Origin: Sulfolobales archaeon
GTDB lineage: Archaea; Thermoproteota; Thermoprotei_A; Sulfolobales; AG1
Direction: 5' to 3'
NCBI GenBank assembly: GCA_038881635.1
Contig: JAVZPJ010000002.1
Coordinates: forward strand, 56,208-120,207
DNA length: 64,000 nt
How positions within the stretch are numbered: the stretch's first letter is position 1; each line of letters starts with the position of its first letter. Below the pieces are notes generated by a model. That model was not told the DNA's origin. It saw only the letters and a program-made list of their open reading frames with translations, and did not search any database. Positions 8,620 through 16,991 of this stretch are shown one piece after another. The position numbers and the translations under genes were made by a program.

Positions 8620-9276
8620 CTATTGAGTTTTCTTCTCTCTTACTATAACAGTATTAACTTGTGTTGTAGCCTCGCTTATGGTATTCCCTCTAACAAGCTT
8701 TCTCTTTCTCAAGCCTTTCTCCTTGGGTCTGAATCCAGGTGGTGATGATAATAAGAGATATCTCTTGCCAGGTCCTGAAAGTGTTGAAAGCATTGGAGCT
8801 CCTGAATAATCGCTACCTCCTCTTATCTCGAGATTATATCCTGGCAGTCCTACAAGTCCTCCTTCGATCACATCTCCTATCTTATAGCCATACAACTTCT
8901 GAGCCTTATCAGATGGAAGTGTTATTTGGTATGATGTAGCTCTCCTGATCTCTCCAATAGCTCTATTAGATCCTAGCTTCTCTCTCATGAAGTTCTCCGG
9001 TATCATTACATATAGATCGCTTACACTGCTATCTGCGGAAACTTGAATCTGAAAGTTTACTTTCTCGGTAGAGCTTTTCCAGATCCTTGCATTAGCAACT
9101 CCAAGCTCTGGATTTATGATCTGGTATAGCATGTGAGAGATTCTTGCTTTCATAAGTTTTCTCCCACTCTTCTCATCCTCGCCATATGGTAATGCTGGAT
9201 CTGCTATGAATACTACTTTAATCCACCTACTCTTTTCAGCCTCAGGATCTGATATCACGATCTTCATATCAGGCAT
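8620..9276 (-). CDS. rps6e: Small-subunit ribosomal protein eS6
   Basis: The C-terminal half carries the S6e signature (KIGDVIEGGLVGLPGYNLEIRGGSD, SGAPM, PPGFRPKEKGLRKRK, VRGNTIS). The first 95 residues form the extra N-terminal domain seen in crenarchaeal S6e, giving 218 residues in total. I start at ATG 9276 (MPDMKIVISDP), which matches the family N terminus. An upstream ATG at 9300 would add eight residues. It is encoded away from other ribosomal protein genes. Confidence 0.9.
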   Translation of the reverse strand: MPDMKIVISDPEAEKSRWIKVVFIADPALPYGEDEKSGRKLMKARISHMLYQIINPELGVANARIWKSSTEKVNFQIQVSADSSVSDLYVMIPENFMREKLGSNRAIGEIRRATSYQITLPSDKAQKLYGYKIGDVIEGGLVGLPGYNLEIRGGSDYSGAPMLSTLSGPGKRYLLLSSPPGFRPKEKGLRKRKLVRGNTISEATTQVNTVIVREKKTQ

Positions 9277-9453
9277 TATAGCTCCTATACATCTAATCAT
9301 AGAATACTTATATATCTACTATATCTACAACAAGATTCACATAATATTCTAATATTCTTAAAAAGTCTCTTAGAAGTACATCGATCTAGAAATCATCACG
9401 TCATAGAATCTCTCTAGGAAATTCATAGCAACAAGAACGAGCTCTAGAAATGA

Positions 9454-9538
9454 TGCGGGGGGTGGGATTTGAACCCACGCAGGCCTACGCCATCGGGTCC
9501 TCAGCCCGACCCCTTTGACCTGGCTCGGGCACCCCCGC
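9454..9538 (-). tRNA. tRNA-Leu (GAG)
   Basis: Class II tRNA of 85 bases without an intron. The acceptor GCGGGGG pairs with CCCCCGC, the T arm is GTGGG/CCCAC around TTCAAAT, and the anticodon loop CTGAGGA is closed by a TCGGG/CCCGA stem, giving anticodon GAG (plus-strand 9500-9502). The long variable arm confirms the class. No CCA is encoded. Confidence 0.95.
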
Positions 9539-9609
9539 CCAATAAAGAAATTATTGTTGGAGCTTATTAGAATTATCAGAGCTATTAAAAAGGTCTTTCA
9601 TAATATTAT

Positions 9610-9954
9610 TTGGGTGGGGATACACCTTTGTCTTCTGTAAAAGCTGAGATTATGAGGGTTATAGCCACAGGAGATCAAAAATACGATCTTTATGTAAGGA
9701 TTCACAGTGGTGGTAGGAATTACATACTTTATATGCCGAAGCTTTCGAGAAAACCTGATGGTATAGATCTATCTCTTGAGCATGAGAAAATGATCCTTAA
9801 GATCATGAGTAGAGGCGAGGGATTCTGCTCCTGTACACTAGATCTTGATAAGCTTTCTAGTGGATGTATCATCATCAGATGCGTTAATCCTAGCGGGATG
9901 TGGGTTATAGATGAAGAGCTTCTAAAAGCTCATAGAATTGAGGAATCTAAGTAA
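9610..9954 (+). CDS. Hypothetical protein, 114 aa
   Basis: A small alpha/beta protein starting at TTG 9610 just downstream of an AT-rich promoter region; a second TTG at 9628 is possible. It has a strand-rich first half and a FCSCTLDLDKLSSGCIIIRC segment with three cysteines. No family recognised. Codon use resembles its neighbours, and it is convergent with the m5C methyltransferase gene. Confidence 0.55.
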   Translation: MGGDTPLSSVKAEIMRVIATGDQKYDLYVRIHSGGRNYILYMPKLSRKPDGIDLSLEHEKMILKIMSRGEGFCSCTLDLDKLSSGCIIIRCVNPSGMWVIDEELLKAHRIEESK

Positions 9955-9977
9955 TTAAATCAGATATCGATCTAGAT

Positions 9978-11135
9978 TCATATCTTCATTAAGACTCCTA
10001 TAAAATATCCTTGAGAATCATCTCTGTAAGGATCAAACCTGATTCCAATGTCATCAACACCTGGAGTTGATATATTCATAGCCCATTCAGGAGGATCTAC
10101 TTCTTTGAACATTTTCTTATCAATGAATCTTTTTAGAAGCCCTTCATTCTCATCGTATGTTATAGAGCATGTAGAGTAGACAAGAATACCTCCTCTTCTG
10201 AGAATTCTATAAGCTTCTGATAGAAACTGGCTCTGATATTCTACTAGGTTTCTAAGGTCTTTCTCTTTTTTCATGTCATAGATCTTCGGTCTCACCCCTG
10301 TTGAAGTGCACGGAGGATCTAGAAGGATCTTATCTGCAACAAGATTGGGATAATCTATACTCAGGTATCTCGAGTCCGCGATTTCTATAGTTAGATTGTT
10401 AGAAGGAATATGACCCAGTCTACTTAGATTAGATATCATCTCACCAACTCTCTTCTTAGAATGATCGAATGCATATATGAAGGATCTACCTCTAGAAAGT
10501 TCATATATATGACCTGTCTTACCTCCGGGTGCTGCACACATATCTACTATGACCTCGCCCGGTCTCGGGTCTAGTATTCTCGACGTCACCATCGAAGGCA
10601 GAGATTGAGGATATATCAATCCCTTATTCCAAGCTTTAAGCTCTCTAACAGGTGGAGCTCTGTAGAGACTCTTTATATTCCTAAGAAACAGACCCTTACC
10701 AGATCTTCTCGCTTCTTCACAGCTTATCACAGCCTCTCCTTCGGCGATCGGGATCATATTCTCAGAGTATATGGTGGCTATAGTTCCAGCTTTTATCATA
10801 GAATCACATTCTAAGACTCCTGGCGAGTATACGTTAGCTCCCATCATTATTGATTCAGAAGCTTTTTTATCAACTAGAACTCTAAACCCATGATCCTTTA
10901 TAGTGTTAGGACCCTCCACCTTGAAGTAGAGAGCCTCGTGAAGTCTTTCATCTCTGTACACATCATAACCTTCATCTCTGATCATCTCTATAACTTCCTC
11001 TACAGATGCTCTCAGGGTGTTAACTCTAACATAAAGCCTTGAAGGAGGTCTTAGAAGCGCGCTGAGAACTAGATCTATTTTACCTCCATAAACTCTCTCT
11101 ATAGATCTCATCACATATTCATCATATCTTATCAT
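9978..11135 (-). CDS. NOL1/NOP2/Sun-family RNA m5C methyltransferase with PUA domain
   Basis: SAM-dependent cytosine-5 RNA methyltransferase of 385 residues. After an N-terminal helical region (RVNTLR) there is a PUA-like insertion (about residues 90-155, KASESIMMGANVYSPG). The Rossmann domain follows with DMCAAPGGKTGHIYEL (SAM site), motif IV DPPCTSTG and motif VI YSTCS, supplying the two catalytic cysteines. The target, rRNA or tRNA, is not determinable. Confidence 0.88.
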   Translation of the reverse strand: MIRYDEYVMRSIERVYGGKIDLVLSALLRPPSRLYVRVNTLRASVEEVIEMIRDEGYDVYRDERLHEALYFKVEGPNTIKDHGFRVLVDKKASESIMMGANVYSPGVLECDSMIKAGTIATIYSENMIPIAEGEAVISCEEARRSGKGLFLRNIKSLYRAPPVRELKAWNKGLIYPQSLPSMVTSRILDPRPGEVIVDMCAAPGGKTGHIYELSRGRSFIYAFDHSKKRVGEMISNLSRLGHIPSNNLTIEIADSRYLSIDYPNLVADKILLDPPCTSTGVRPKIYDMKKEKDLRNLVEYQSQFLSEAYRILRRGGILVYSTCSITYDENEGLLKRFIDKKMFKEVDPPEWAMNISTPGVDDIGIRFDPYRDDSQGYFIGVLMKI

Positions 11136-11162
11136 ATGATCACACCCAGAATAATACTATGA

Positions 11163-11318
11163 TTAAGAGCATTTCCTACGATACTCCCTCACACACTCCT
11201 CAAAACATATATTGAAATCATCATGCGACACGCTTCTCTCAGCACAAAAGTCTCTGCAGATTCTATTTATATGTTGACACTCATAGTTGCTGGGATTGAT
11301 CTCTTCTAAGTCTTTCAT
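11163..11318 (-). CDS. Small cysteine-rich protein, 51 aa
   Basis: An ATG-started frame of 51 codons with six cysteines spaced as in YECQ, RICRDFC, NICFEEC and KC. The paired Cys pattern suggests a small zinc-binding or disulfide-stabilised fold. It is acidic and helical by composition with no membrane segment. It starts about 180 bases upstream of the m5C methyltransferase on the same strand and may share its transcript. Family unknown. Confidence 0.5.
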   Translation of the reverse strand: MKDLEEINPSNYECQHINRICRDFCAERSVSHDDFNICFEECVREYRRKCS

Positions 11319-11672
11319 AGTATCTTTCTCACTAAATATAAATTACGTCAATCCTTAATTAATTAGCAAATGAATCCATCATATAATCTGGATTACAACC
11401 CCGAAAACCTCTTCCTCTAGGGTGGGGAGGAGGTCAGAACCCTCTAATTATTAATTAACTAGCTTCTTCTAATGCTATATCCCTATAGTCTTTATATCAT
11501 GAGTTCTTGAGATCACCTCGAAAGCTCTCGAGATCGATTTGAAGATAGAATGAGAATAGCAATCTATATAAACTCATGGTAGAGCTAGACCTTTGAGAAG
11601 TAAGTGATTGCAGACTAATATTTAAATATTTTGTCGGAGATCAGCTCTAGATATATTAGATCTAAAATGAAG
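11319..11672 (+). other. Intergenic region holding an omega-RNA-like relic
   Basis: A 354-base AT-rich gap. The only structured element I see is the GGGGAGGAGGTCAG-ending stretch at 11394-11437. The remainder shows no frame over 60 codons that looks real. Confidence 0.5.
11394..11437 (+). mobile_element. Solo TnpB omega-RNA 3' scaffold / IS200-IS605 right-end relic, copy A
   Basis: Reads ACAACCCCGAA, a short variable part, then CTCTAGGGTGGGGAGGAGGTCAG ending at 11437. The GGGYGGGGAGGAGGTCAG end matches, from my knowledge of archaeal IS200/IS605-type elements, the conserved 3' end of the TnpB guide-RNA scaffold. A related copy lies at 62775-62817. No tnpA or tnpB is present, so this is a relic or an orphan guide RNA. 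The bases after 11437 would be the guide. Confidence 0.5.
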
Positions 11673-12362
11673 CTATGCGTGATCTGTTCCAAAAGCTCTG
11701 TCTCCTGCATCTCCAAGTCCTGGAACTATATATCCTCTCTCATTGAGCTTAGGATCTATTGCAACGGTAAATACCATAGATCTGTTTATAAGATTTCTTC
11801 TGAGAAGATAGTTATAGACTCTCTCTATAGCTACTTCCGTTGATATAGCTGTAGCTATGAATATCTTCTTTGGCGTGCCCCGTTCGAGAATTTTATCTAA
11901 CACAGCAACTATGGTAGATCCTGTGGCGAACATGGGATCTGCTATGATAACTATATCTCTCTCTTTTATGGCGGGTATCTTATAATATGTTATCTCTATA
12001 TCGAATGAATAATCACTGCTCATACCTTTCTCCTCAACTCTTCTAGCACTTATAACACCCTGCCTAGCATTTGGAAAGATCTTTATAAGACCTTCTACAA
12101 GAGGCATTGCCGCTCTTAATACGTTGATTATAACAACATGATCCATGTCTGGAATTCTAATACCCTCGGCAAGAACTCCTAAAGGTGTTCTCACATATAT
12201 TTTCTCAACGGAAAGATGTCTGACGATCTCCATACCTATTATCCTGCCCAGTCTAACCAAACTTTTTCTGAAATTAATCTGATCTGTTTCCTCATCTCTT
12301 AATATTGTTAGAATAGCCATAGCTAAGGGATGATCCACTATCTTCACAAAGTCTTCTTTCAA
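11673..12362 (-). CDS. upp: Uracil phosphoribosyltransferase
   Basis: Salvages uracil with PRPP to give UMP. The 229-residue protein has VDHPLAMAILTILRDEET at the N terminus, the PRPP loop IIADPMFATGSTI in the second half and the C-terminal PGLGDAGDRAFGT. These are all hallmarks of Upp. It works with the prs product, and UMP kinase is encoded near 52 kb. Confidence 0.92.
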   Translation of the reverse strand: MKEDFVKIVDHPLAMAILTILRDEETDQINFRKSLVRLGRIIGMEIVRHLSVEKIYVRTPLGVLAEGIRIPDMDHVVIINVLRAAMPLVEGLIKIFPNARQGVISARRVEEKGMSSDYSFDIEITYYKIPAIKERDIVIIADPMFATGSTIVAVLDKILERGTPKKIFIATAISTEVAIERVYNYLLRRNLINRSMVFTVAIDPKLNERGYIVPGLGDAGDRAFGTDHA

Positions 12363-12499
12363 AGCCCTTAGATACTAATATACTCTTAGCTTAAAAACAT
12401 CCTGGTTTTCCACCTCTCTGAGTTAAAAAGTTATCGAATTTAGCAGGATAATGCAAGAATATAAGCTAGCAGTCAATCCTCTGTTGGGAGATAGATAAG

Positions 12500-12745
12500 A
12501 TGCTATGTGAAGATATATCTGTCGAGATCGGAGGAAGGAAGATTGTTATAGATGAGAATATAATTAGAATTCTCAATGAGTATGTGAAGACTTCTATGAG
12601 CTTAGAGGAGCTAGCTAAGAGATTAGAGCTTGAGAGTTGGGAGCAGGCTTACGAGTTTTTAAAGAAGATCCCTGCATGGATAATGTGGATCTCGCCAACT
12701 TACTATATGATTGAGAGAAAGAAATGCGAGAAGATAAGATCCTAA
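12500..12745 (+). CDS. Hypothetical protein, 81 aa
   Basis: A small acidic-to-neutral helical protein (ENIIRILNEYVKTSMSLEELAKRLELESWEQAYEFLKKIP) that looks like a winged-helix or helix-turn-helix fragment, ending in a tryptophan-rich IMWISPTYYM. It lies 34 bases before the Cas4-like gene on the same strand and is probably co-transcribed with it. Family not recognised. Confidence 0.6.
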   Translation: MLCEDISVEIGGRKIVIDENIIRILNEYVKTSMSLEELAKRLELESWEQAYEFLKKIPAWIMWISPTYYMIERKKCEKIRS

Positions 12746-12779
12746 GAATTTTTGAGACTCTTTTTATCCAGCCTCATAC

Positions 12780-13418
12780 ATGATGGGAGCAGACATGTCT
12801 GAAGAGATTAATATAATCTCGGAGATATACAAGTGGAGAAAGAGTGAGAGAGAGAAACATTCTAGAGAGGAGGGTGTTTATTATGTGACAGATCTTGTCA
12901 GATGTCCTCTTAAGATCAGGTATGAGATCTTATATCCAGAACTCTACGCGTACGAGATTATGGCTCCTCCAACCATTACGGGAGATATGATTCACAAAGG
13001 TTTTCAAAGCTTAATGAAAGAATTATACGGCGAGAGTATCAGGGTTGAGGTGGAAGGAGAGAAAACGCTTATGATGCCGGACGGCTCTTCGATTAGGATT
13101 AGAGGTAGGTGTGATGCTATTATAGAAAGAGGAGGAGAGAAAATAGGTTTAGAGATAAAATCTAGTAGGAGTGACTATAACATACCCTTAGAACATCACA
13201 TAGATCAGGCTAGAGCTTATAACTGGTTATTCGATCTGAGAGAAACATATTTGATCTACATAACATATGAAAGAGTAACTCAGTATAAGATTAGTGATAG
13301 AATGAGTGAAGAAGAGATCATAGCAAGAATCAGATCTTCTTCATATCCTAGGTATCCCTGGGAGTGCTCCTACTGTTCTTTCTCAGTAGTATGCCCTCAC
13401 AAGAAGATCTTAAAATAA
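12780..13418 (+). CDS. cas4: Cas4-like PD-(D/E)XK nuclease with four-cysteine Fe-S site (orphan)
   Basis: RecB-like exonuclease of the Cas4/Dna2 group. It has one N-terminal cysteine (LVRCPLKIRYE), a His in GDMIHKG, the active-site GRCDAII and EIKSS (Asp, Glu-x-Lys), QARAYNWL, and three C-terminal cysteines (WECSYCSFSVVCPHK) that would complete a 4Fe-4S cluster. No CRISPR array, cas1 or cas2 is present in this window. It may be a solitary Cas4 serving DNA repair or a distant CRISPR locus. Confidence 0.75.
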   Translation: MMGADMSEEINIISEIYKWRKSEREKHSREEGVYYVTDLVRCPLKIRYEILYPELYAYEIMAPPTITGDMIHKGFQSLMKELYGESIRVEVEGEKTLMMPDGSSIRIRGRCDAIIERGGEKIGLEIKSSRSDYNIPLEHHIDQARAYNWLFDLRETYLIYITYERVTQYKISDRMSEEEIIARIRSSSYPRYPWECSYCSFSVVCPHKKILK

Positions 13419-13518
13419 TACTCGGAAACCCCGGCTTAGGTTTCATACGAGTTCTCAGCGTATCATACTAAGATTAAATATTGCTCCTGATATAAGTTAT
13501 AATAGTGAGGTATTTTCT

Positions 13519-14835
13519 ATGCTAGATATGCATCCTAGAGAGTATGTTATGAAGCTTATAGAGGTAGGTCTGAAAGCTGCAGATCCCTATGAATCTATTA
13601 TGAGGAATATTAGAATTAAAGATGATGAGATTCTTATCGGAGGTTTTAGAACCAAGCTGAGGAAGGTTCATGTAATAGGCTTCGGCAAGTCTAGTCTTAG
13701 AATGGCTGAAGCTTTAAATGATATTCTCGGGGATTTCATTCTAGGTGGTGTGATTATAACACCTGATAAATCTGGAAGATTAGGATCTATAGAAATTTCT
13801 AAAGGAGATCATCCTATTCCAGGAGATAATACTTCAAGATCTTCGGAGAGATTGCTCGAGTACTTATCCAATGTGGAAGAAGATGATCTGGTGATTATCC
13901 TGATCTCTGGAGGAGGTTCAGCACTCTTCGAAAAGCCTCTTCCAGGTCTAGATCTAAGAGATCTTGCTGTCGCAACAGATATTCTAATGAGATCTGGTGC
14001 AGACATAATAGAGCTGAATACCGTGAGAAAACATCTCTCAGCGGTTAAGGGAGGAAGACTTCTGAGATATATAAAAAGTAAAGAGATCTATTCACTTATA
14101 ATGAGTGATGTTATAGGAGATCCTATAAGTTTCATAGCTTCAGGTCCTACAGCAGCTGATGAGACCACATATAAAGATGCTATAGAGGTTCTGAGAAATA
14201 GAAAAATCTGGGATAAGATTCCTGAGAGTGTCAGAAGAGTTCTTCTGAAAGGATTAAATGGAGAGGTTGAGGAAAGTATTAAACCAGGAGATAAAATTCT
14301 GGAGAAGGTTAGAAACATAATCATAGCAAGCAACATAATATCTCTCAATGCCATGGAGATCTATGCCAGAGAGAGAGGTTTTAATGTTGTGAATCTAGGT
14401 CCTTACATAGCTGGAGAAGCTAGGGAGGTGGGGAGAACCATGGCATCGATTCTTAAAAGTATTAAAAATCTGGGAAAACCTGTTAGACCACCTGCAGTAG
14501 TATTATGCGGTGGAGAAACCACAGTGACTGTAAGAGGAGAAGGAGTTGGAGGTAGGAATCAGGAGATGTGTCTCTCTATAATGATAGAGATCAGAGGCTT
14601 GGAGAATATCTACTTTGCATGTATAGGAAGTGATGGAATAGATGGGGTAAGCCCGGCTGCGGGAGCTGTGGTCGATGGCAGAGGTTTTGAGGAGGCTGTG
14701 AGATTGGGTATGGATCCAAAGGATTATCTTGATAGAAATGATTCTTACACCATACTAAAGAGAATAGGTAGAACCGTGGAGACAGGTCCTACAGGAACTA
14801 ATGTAGGAGATTTCTATCTGGGGGTTGTAATCTAG
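13519..14835 (+). CDS. gckA: Glycerate 2-kinase (MOFRL/DUF4147 family)
   Basis: Phosphorylates glycerate to 2-phosphoglycerate, as used by archaea with branched Entner-Doudoroff or serine degradation routes. 438 residues with N-terminal GFGKSSLRMAEAL, KGDHPIPGDNT, ISGGGSALF, NTVRKHLSAVKGG and the C-terminal MOFRL domain (LCGGETTVTVRGEGVGGRNQE, ending GPTGTNVGD). All key family motifs are intact. Transcribed alone from its own promoter. Confidence 0.9.
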   Translation: MLDMHPREYVMKLIEVGLKAADPYESIMRNIRIKDDEILIGGFRTKLRKVHVIGFGKSSLRMAEALNDILGDFILGGVIITPDKSGRLGSIEISKGDHPIPGDNTSRSSERLLEYLSNVEEDDLVIILISGGGSALFEKPLPGLDLRDLAVATDILMRSGADIIELNTVRKHLSAVKGGRLLRYIKSKEIYSLIMSDVIGDPISFIASGPTAADETTYKDAIEVLRNRKIWDKIPESVRRVLLKGLNGEVEESIKPGDKILEKVRNIIIASNIISLNAMEIYARERGFNVVNLGPYIAGEAREVGRTMASILKSIKNLGKPVRPPAVVLCGGETTVTVRGEGVGGRNQEMCLSIMIEIRGLENIYFACIGSDGIDGVSPAAGAVVDGRGFEEAVRLGMDPKDYLDRNDSYTILKRIGRTVETGPTGTNVGDFYLGVVI

Positions 14836-14922
14836 GTCTATTATCTTAAATATGGTCGGGGGTTGATTCTATCATGAGAAGTCTTGTTTCACAGATTATG
14901 ATCTATAGAGTTGGTGTGTTGA

Positions 14923-15687
14923 ATGCCTAGGATTATTAGAGGGTCTCTCCTCATTGATTTTCATAGGATCATATCTAAATCAGAGGATTCAGAGATTCTT
15001 CTACTAGATCTCTTAAGAGATCTGTTGGAGCTAAGACGTAATGGTTGTAGTATCTATGTTTCTAAAGAACCATTCACAGCAAACATGGAATTTGAGGATA
15101 GAGTATATAGAATCTCGCTCGGTATATCTACTCTAATTATCTCGTGTGATAATAGAGATCTCTATAAGAATATATCTAGATCTACTGCTCAGATTGTTTA
15201 CACACTGAGAGAAGATGTATGGCTTAGAGTAAGATACTTCGAAAACTGTATACGTTGTGAAAATACTTATGTGGAGGAACTCATCAGAGAACTTGGTATA
15301 AGAAAAGATTGTGAGCATGGAGGCTTCATAGGAGTTGAAAAAGATCTATCAAGTTCTATAATGATCCCTGAAAGACCTGCAATAATCTTTCTCGAGGGTG
15401 AAGGTTTAGCAGAAAAGATAGGTCTTAGAAGGAATCTAACAGCTTTAAATGTTCTATCTTTCATGATAGATGATCTATATAGCGAGTGTGTCTATACAGA
15501 TCCAGGTGTAAGGATGAGAGGTATAAAAGCAGATCCTCTGATACTTGATGATAAAGGTAGAATCATAGCATACGAAATAGACCCTGAGGTATTCCTATTC
15601 ACATGTGTGCCAAAGAAATATAGAGACCCTCTCAATATAATTTCCATCTTCTACGCTTTAACACATGAACATCTTCAGATCGAGTGA
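14923..15687 (+). CDS. Hypothetical protein, 254 aa
   Basis: Not recognised. ATG start at 14923 following a GGTG-containing stretch. The protein is mixed alpha/beta, has a central cysteine pair (CIRCENT) and lacks membrane segments. The second half contains an acidic SFMIDDLYSECVYTDPGVRMRGIKADPLI run that may be a metal or nucleotide site. Flanked by glycerate kinase and tRNA-His, with no operon clue. Confidence 0.55.
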   Translation: MPRIIRGSLLIDFHRIISKSEDSEILLLDLLRDLLELRRNGCSIYVSKEPFTANMEFEDRVYRISLGISTLIISCDNRDLYKNISRSTAQIVYTLREDVWLRVRYFENCIRCENTYVEELIRELGIRKDCEHGGFIGVEKDLSSSIMIPERPAIIFLEGEGLAEKIGLRRNLTALNVLSFMIDDLYSECVYTDPGVRMRGIKADPLILDDKGRIIAYEIDPEVFLFTCVPKKYRDPLNIISIFYALTHEHLQIE

Positions 15688-15716
15688 TAAGATAAATAGG
15701 ATCATAATAAGAAGAA

Positions 15717-15728
15717 TAGTTTAAATAG
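15717..15728 (+). promoter_or_regulatory. TATA-like promoter of tRNA-His
   Basis: TAGTTTAAATAG lies about 28-30 bases upstream of the tRNA 5' end, the usual place for an archaeal TATA box. Confidence 0.5.
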
Positions 15729-15754
15729 AGGGGAATACTAAAAATAATTGAGGA

Positions 15755-15866
15755 GGCCGCGGTAGCTCAGCCTGGGAGAGCGCGGGACTGTGGGCTCCTA
15801 AAGTAGGCCGCGCCAAGCCGGGGGATAGATATCCCGAGGTCCCGGGTTCAAATCCCGGCCGCGGCC
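15755..15866 (+). tRNA. tRNA-His (GTG) with 37-base intron
   Basis: The acceptor GCCGCGG (15756-15762) pairs with CCGCGGC, and an encoded G-1 (15755) faces C73 (15866), the identity element of tRNA-His. The anticodon GTG is at 15790-15792. The intron occupies 15794-15830 at the canonical 37/38 position. Removing it restores a CGGGA/TCCCG anticodon stem. D and T arms are regular. Confidence 0.95.
15794..15830 (+). other. tRNA-His intron at 37/38
   Basis: 37 bases removed between position 37 (G) and 38 (A). The exact boundary could shift by one because of a repeated G. It is expected to be excised by the archaeal splicing endonuclease from a bulge-helix-bulge. Confidence 0.85.
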
Positions 15867-15897
15867 CATTTGATATAATTACTCTGTTGAGATGATC

Positions 15898-16946
15898 TTA
15901 AATACCTTTTTTAATCCATCTAGGGTATATGTCTGGTCTCATTAGAACTCTCATCGTGCTAGCTACAATTCCTTTACTCTTCATCATTATCTCTTCTGAG
16001 TTCATAAGAGATCTAGCTACTGCCACGAGTTCTCCTCTTGGTGAAAGTATTGCTATTACGTCTCCTCTTTCTATGCTCTTATCGAATAAAACTATTCCGG
16101 GGATTGCTAGTTGAGCTCCTCTGGCTATAGGATCTACCGTGTGCACATCTACAACTATCTTCGGGAGATGCGATATCCCGTATTCTACTGGAAGTATGCA
16201 TTCTCTCAGATACCTCTCTTCTCCTTCTTCTTTGTATAGGTACATAGCCTCTGAAAGTCTGTGTAGTGTAACCATGTTTAGATCTTCTCTAAACACTCCT
16301 GCTCTAACTCTTCTAAGTTCTCTCATATGAGCTCCAACACCCAGGATAAGACCTATATCATGTATTAGTTTTCTAATGTAGGTTCCTGGATCTGTGACTA
16401 CTCTTATAAGATAAAGCCTGCCATCATGATCTAGAACTTCAATCTTATGAATCCTTCTAATCCTAATATTTCTCCTAACAGAGGATCTCAGAGGTGGTCT
16501 CTGATATATCTCGCCGGTAAACTCCCTGAAAACCTCTAAAACCCTCTCCTCAGGAACATCTGAATGAAGCTCCATTAAAGCTATATACTCCTTAACAGTA
16601 TGAACCATTACACCTACGATCTTAACACTCTCCTCAAGAGCTATAGGAAGAACCCCGGACACGCTGGGATGTCCTTCGTAAGAGCGTCTAAGGTCCCAGC
16701 GTGTCCAGCCTTTGCAACTCCAAGAATCCTTTTAACCCATGCAGCCACCTCATGACTTGTAGGTCCTGGAGGCTTATCTAGATTTATAATCCCCAATCGA
16801 ATGTGTGTTTCTATAGGTCTTTCATAGGGATTAAACCCATATCTATATACGTCGCCTATCTCTTCCTTCCTAATAACATATTCTGTTTCTCTCGAAGCTA
16901 TTTCATCGAGTTTTCTAATAAATCTAAGGACCTCCTCAAGACTCAT
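15898..16946 (-). CDS. cbf5: Cbf5/dyskerin rRNA pseudouridine synthase, interrupted by an mRNA intron
   Basis: Catalytic subunit of the H/ACA guide RNP that makes pseudouridine in rRNA and tRNA. Exon 1 (16946-16688) ends in GHAGTLD and exon 2 (16670-15898) begins [12 protein letters not shown]. Joining them across 16671-16687 restores [21 protein letters not shown], including the catalytic Asp, and a 343-residue protein with a C-terminal PUA domain. Unspliced, the frame stops soon after the junction. The ATG at 16946 is preferred, since the GTG at 17006 lies inside the RNase P RNA. Confidence 0.93.
16671..16687 (-). other. 17-base archaeal pre-mRNA intron in cbf5
   Basis: On the minus strand a 13-base-pair outer helix (GGACACGCTGGGA with its complement) encloses a four-pair central helix CCTT/AAGG, flanked by three-base bulges AGA and ACA. 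This is the bulge-helix-bulge form cut by the splicing endonuclease. Cutting after the second base of each bulge removes 17 bases and creates a GAT (Asp) codon. Introns at this place in cbf5 are known in crenarchaea. Confidence 0.9.
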
Positions 16947-16956
16947 TAAATCTCCC

Positions 16957-16991
16957 GTAAAAATAAAATCTCCGACCACGAATAAATATAT
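16957..16991. promoter_or_regulatory. Shared divergent promoter of cbf5 and rnpB
   Basis: Between the two transcription units lie AT-rich TATA-like runs in both orientations. One at about 16960-16968 is placed for the RNase P RNA start at 16992. The CATATATTTATT stretch on the minus strand (about 16980-16992) is placed for cbf5. Transcripts would have very short leaders. Confidence 0.45.

Noticed and set aside
13430..13460. GAAACC/GGTTTC hairpin after the Cas4-like gene as a riboswitch or attachment site.
   Set aside because: A six-pair stem alone in AT-rich DNA is common and has no flanking duplication or conserved loop.
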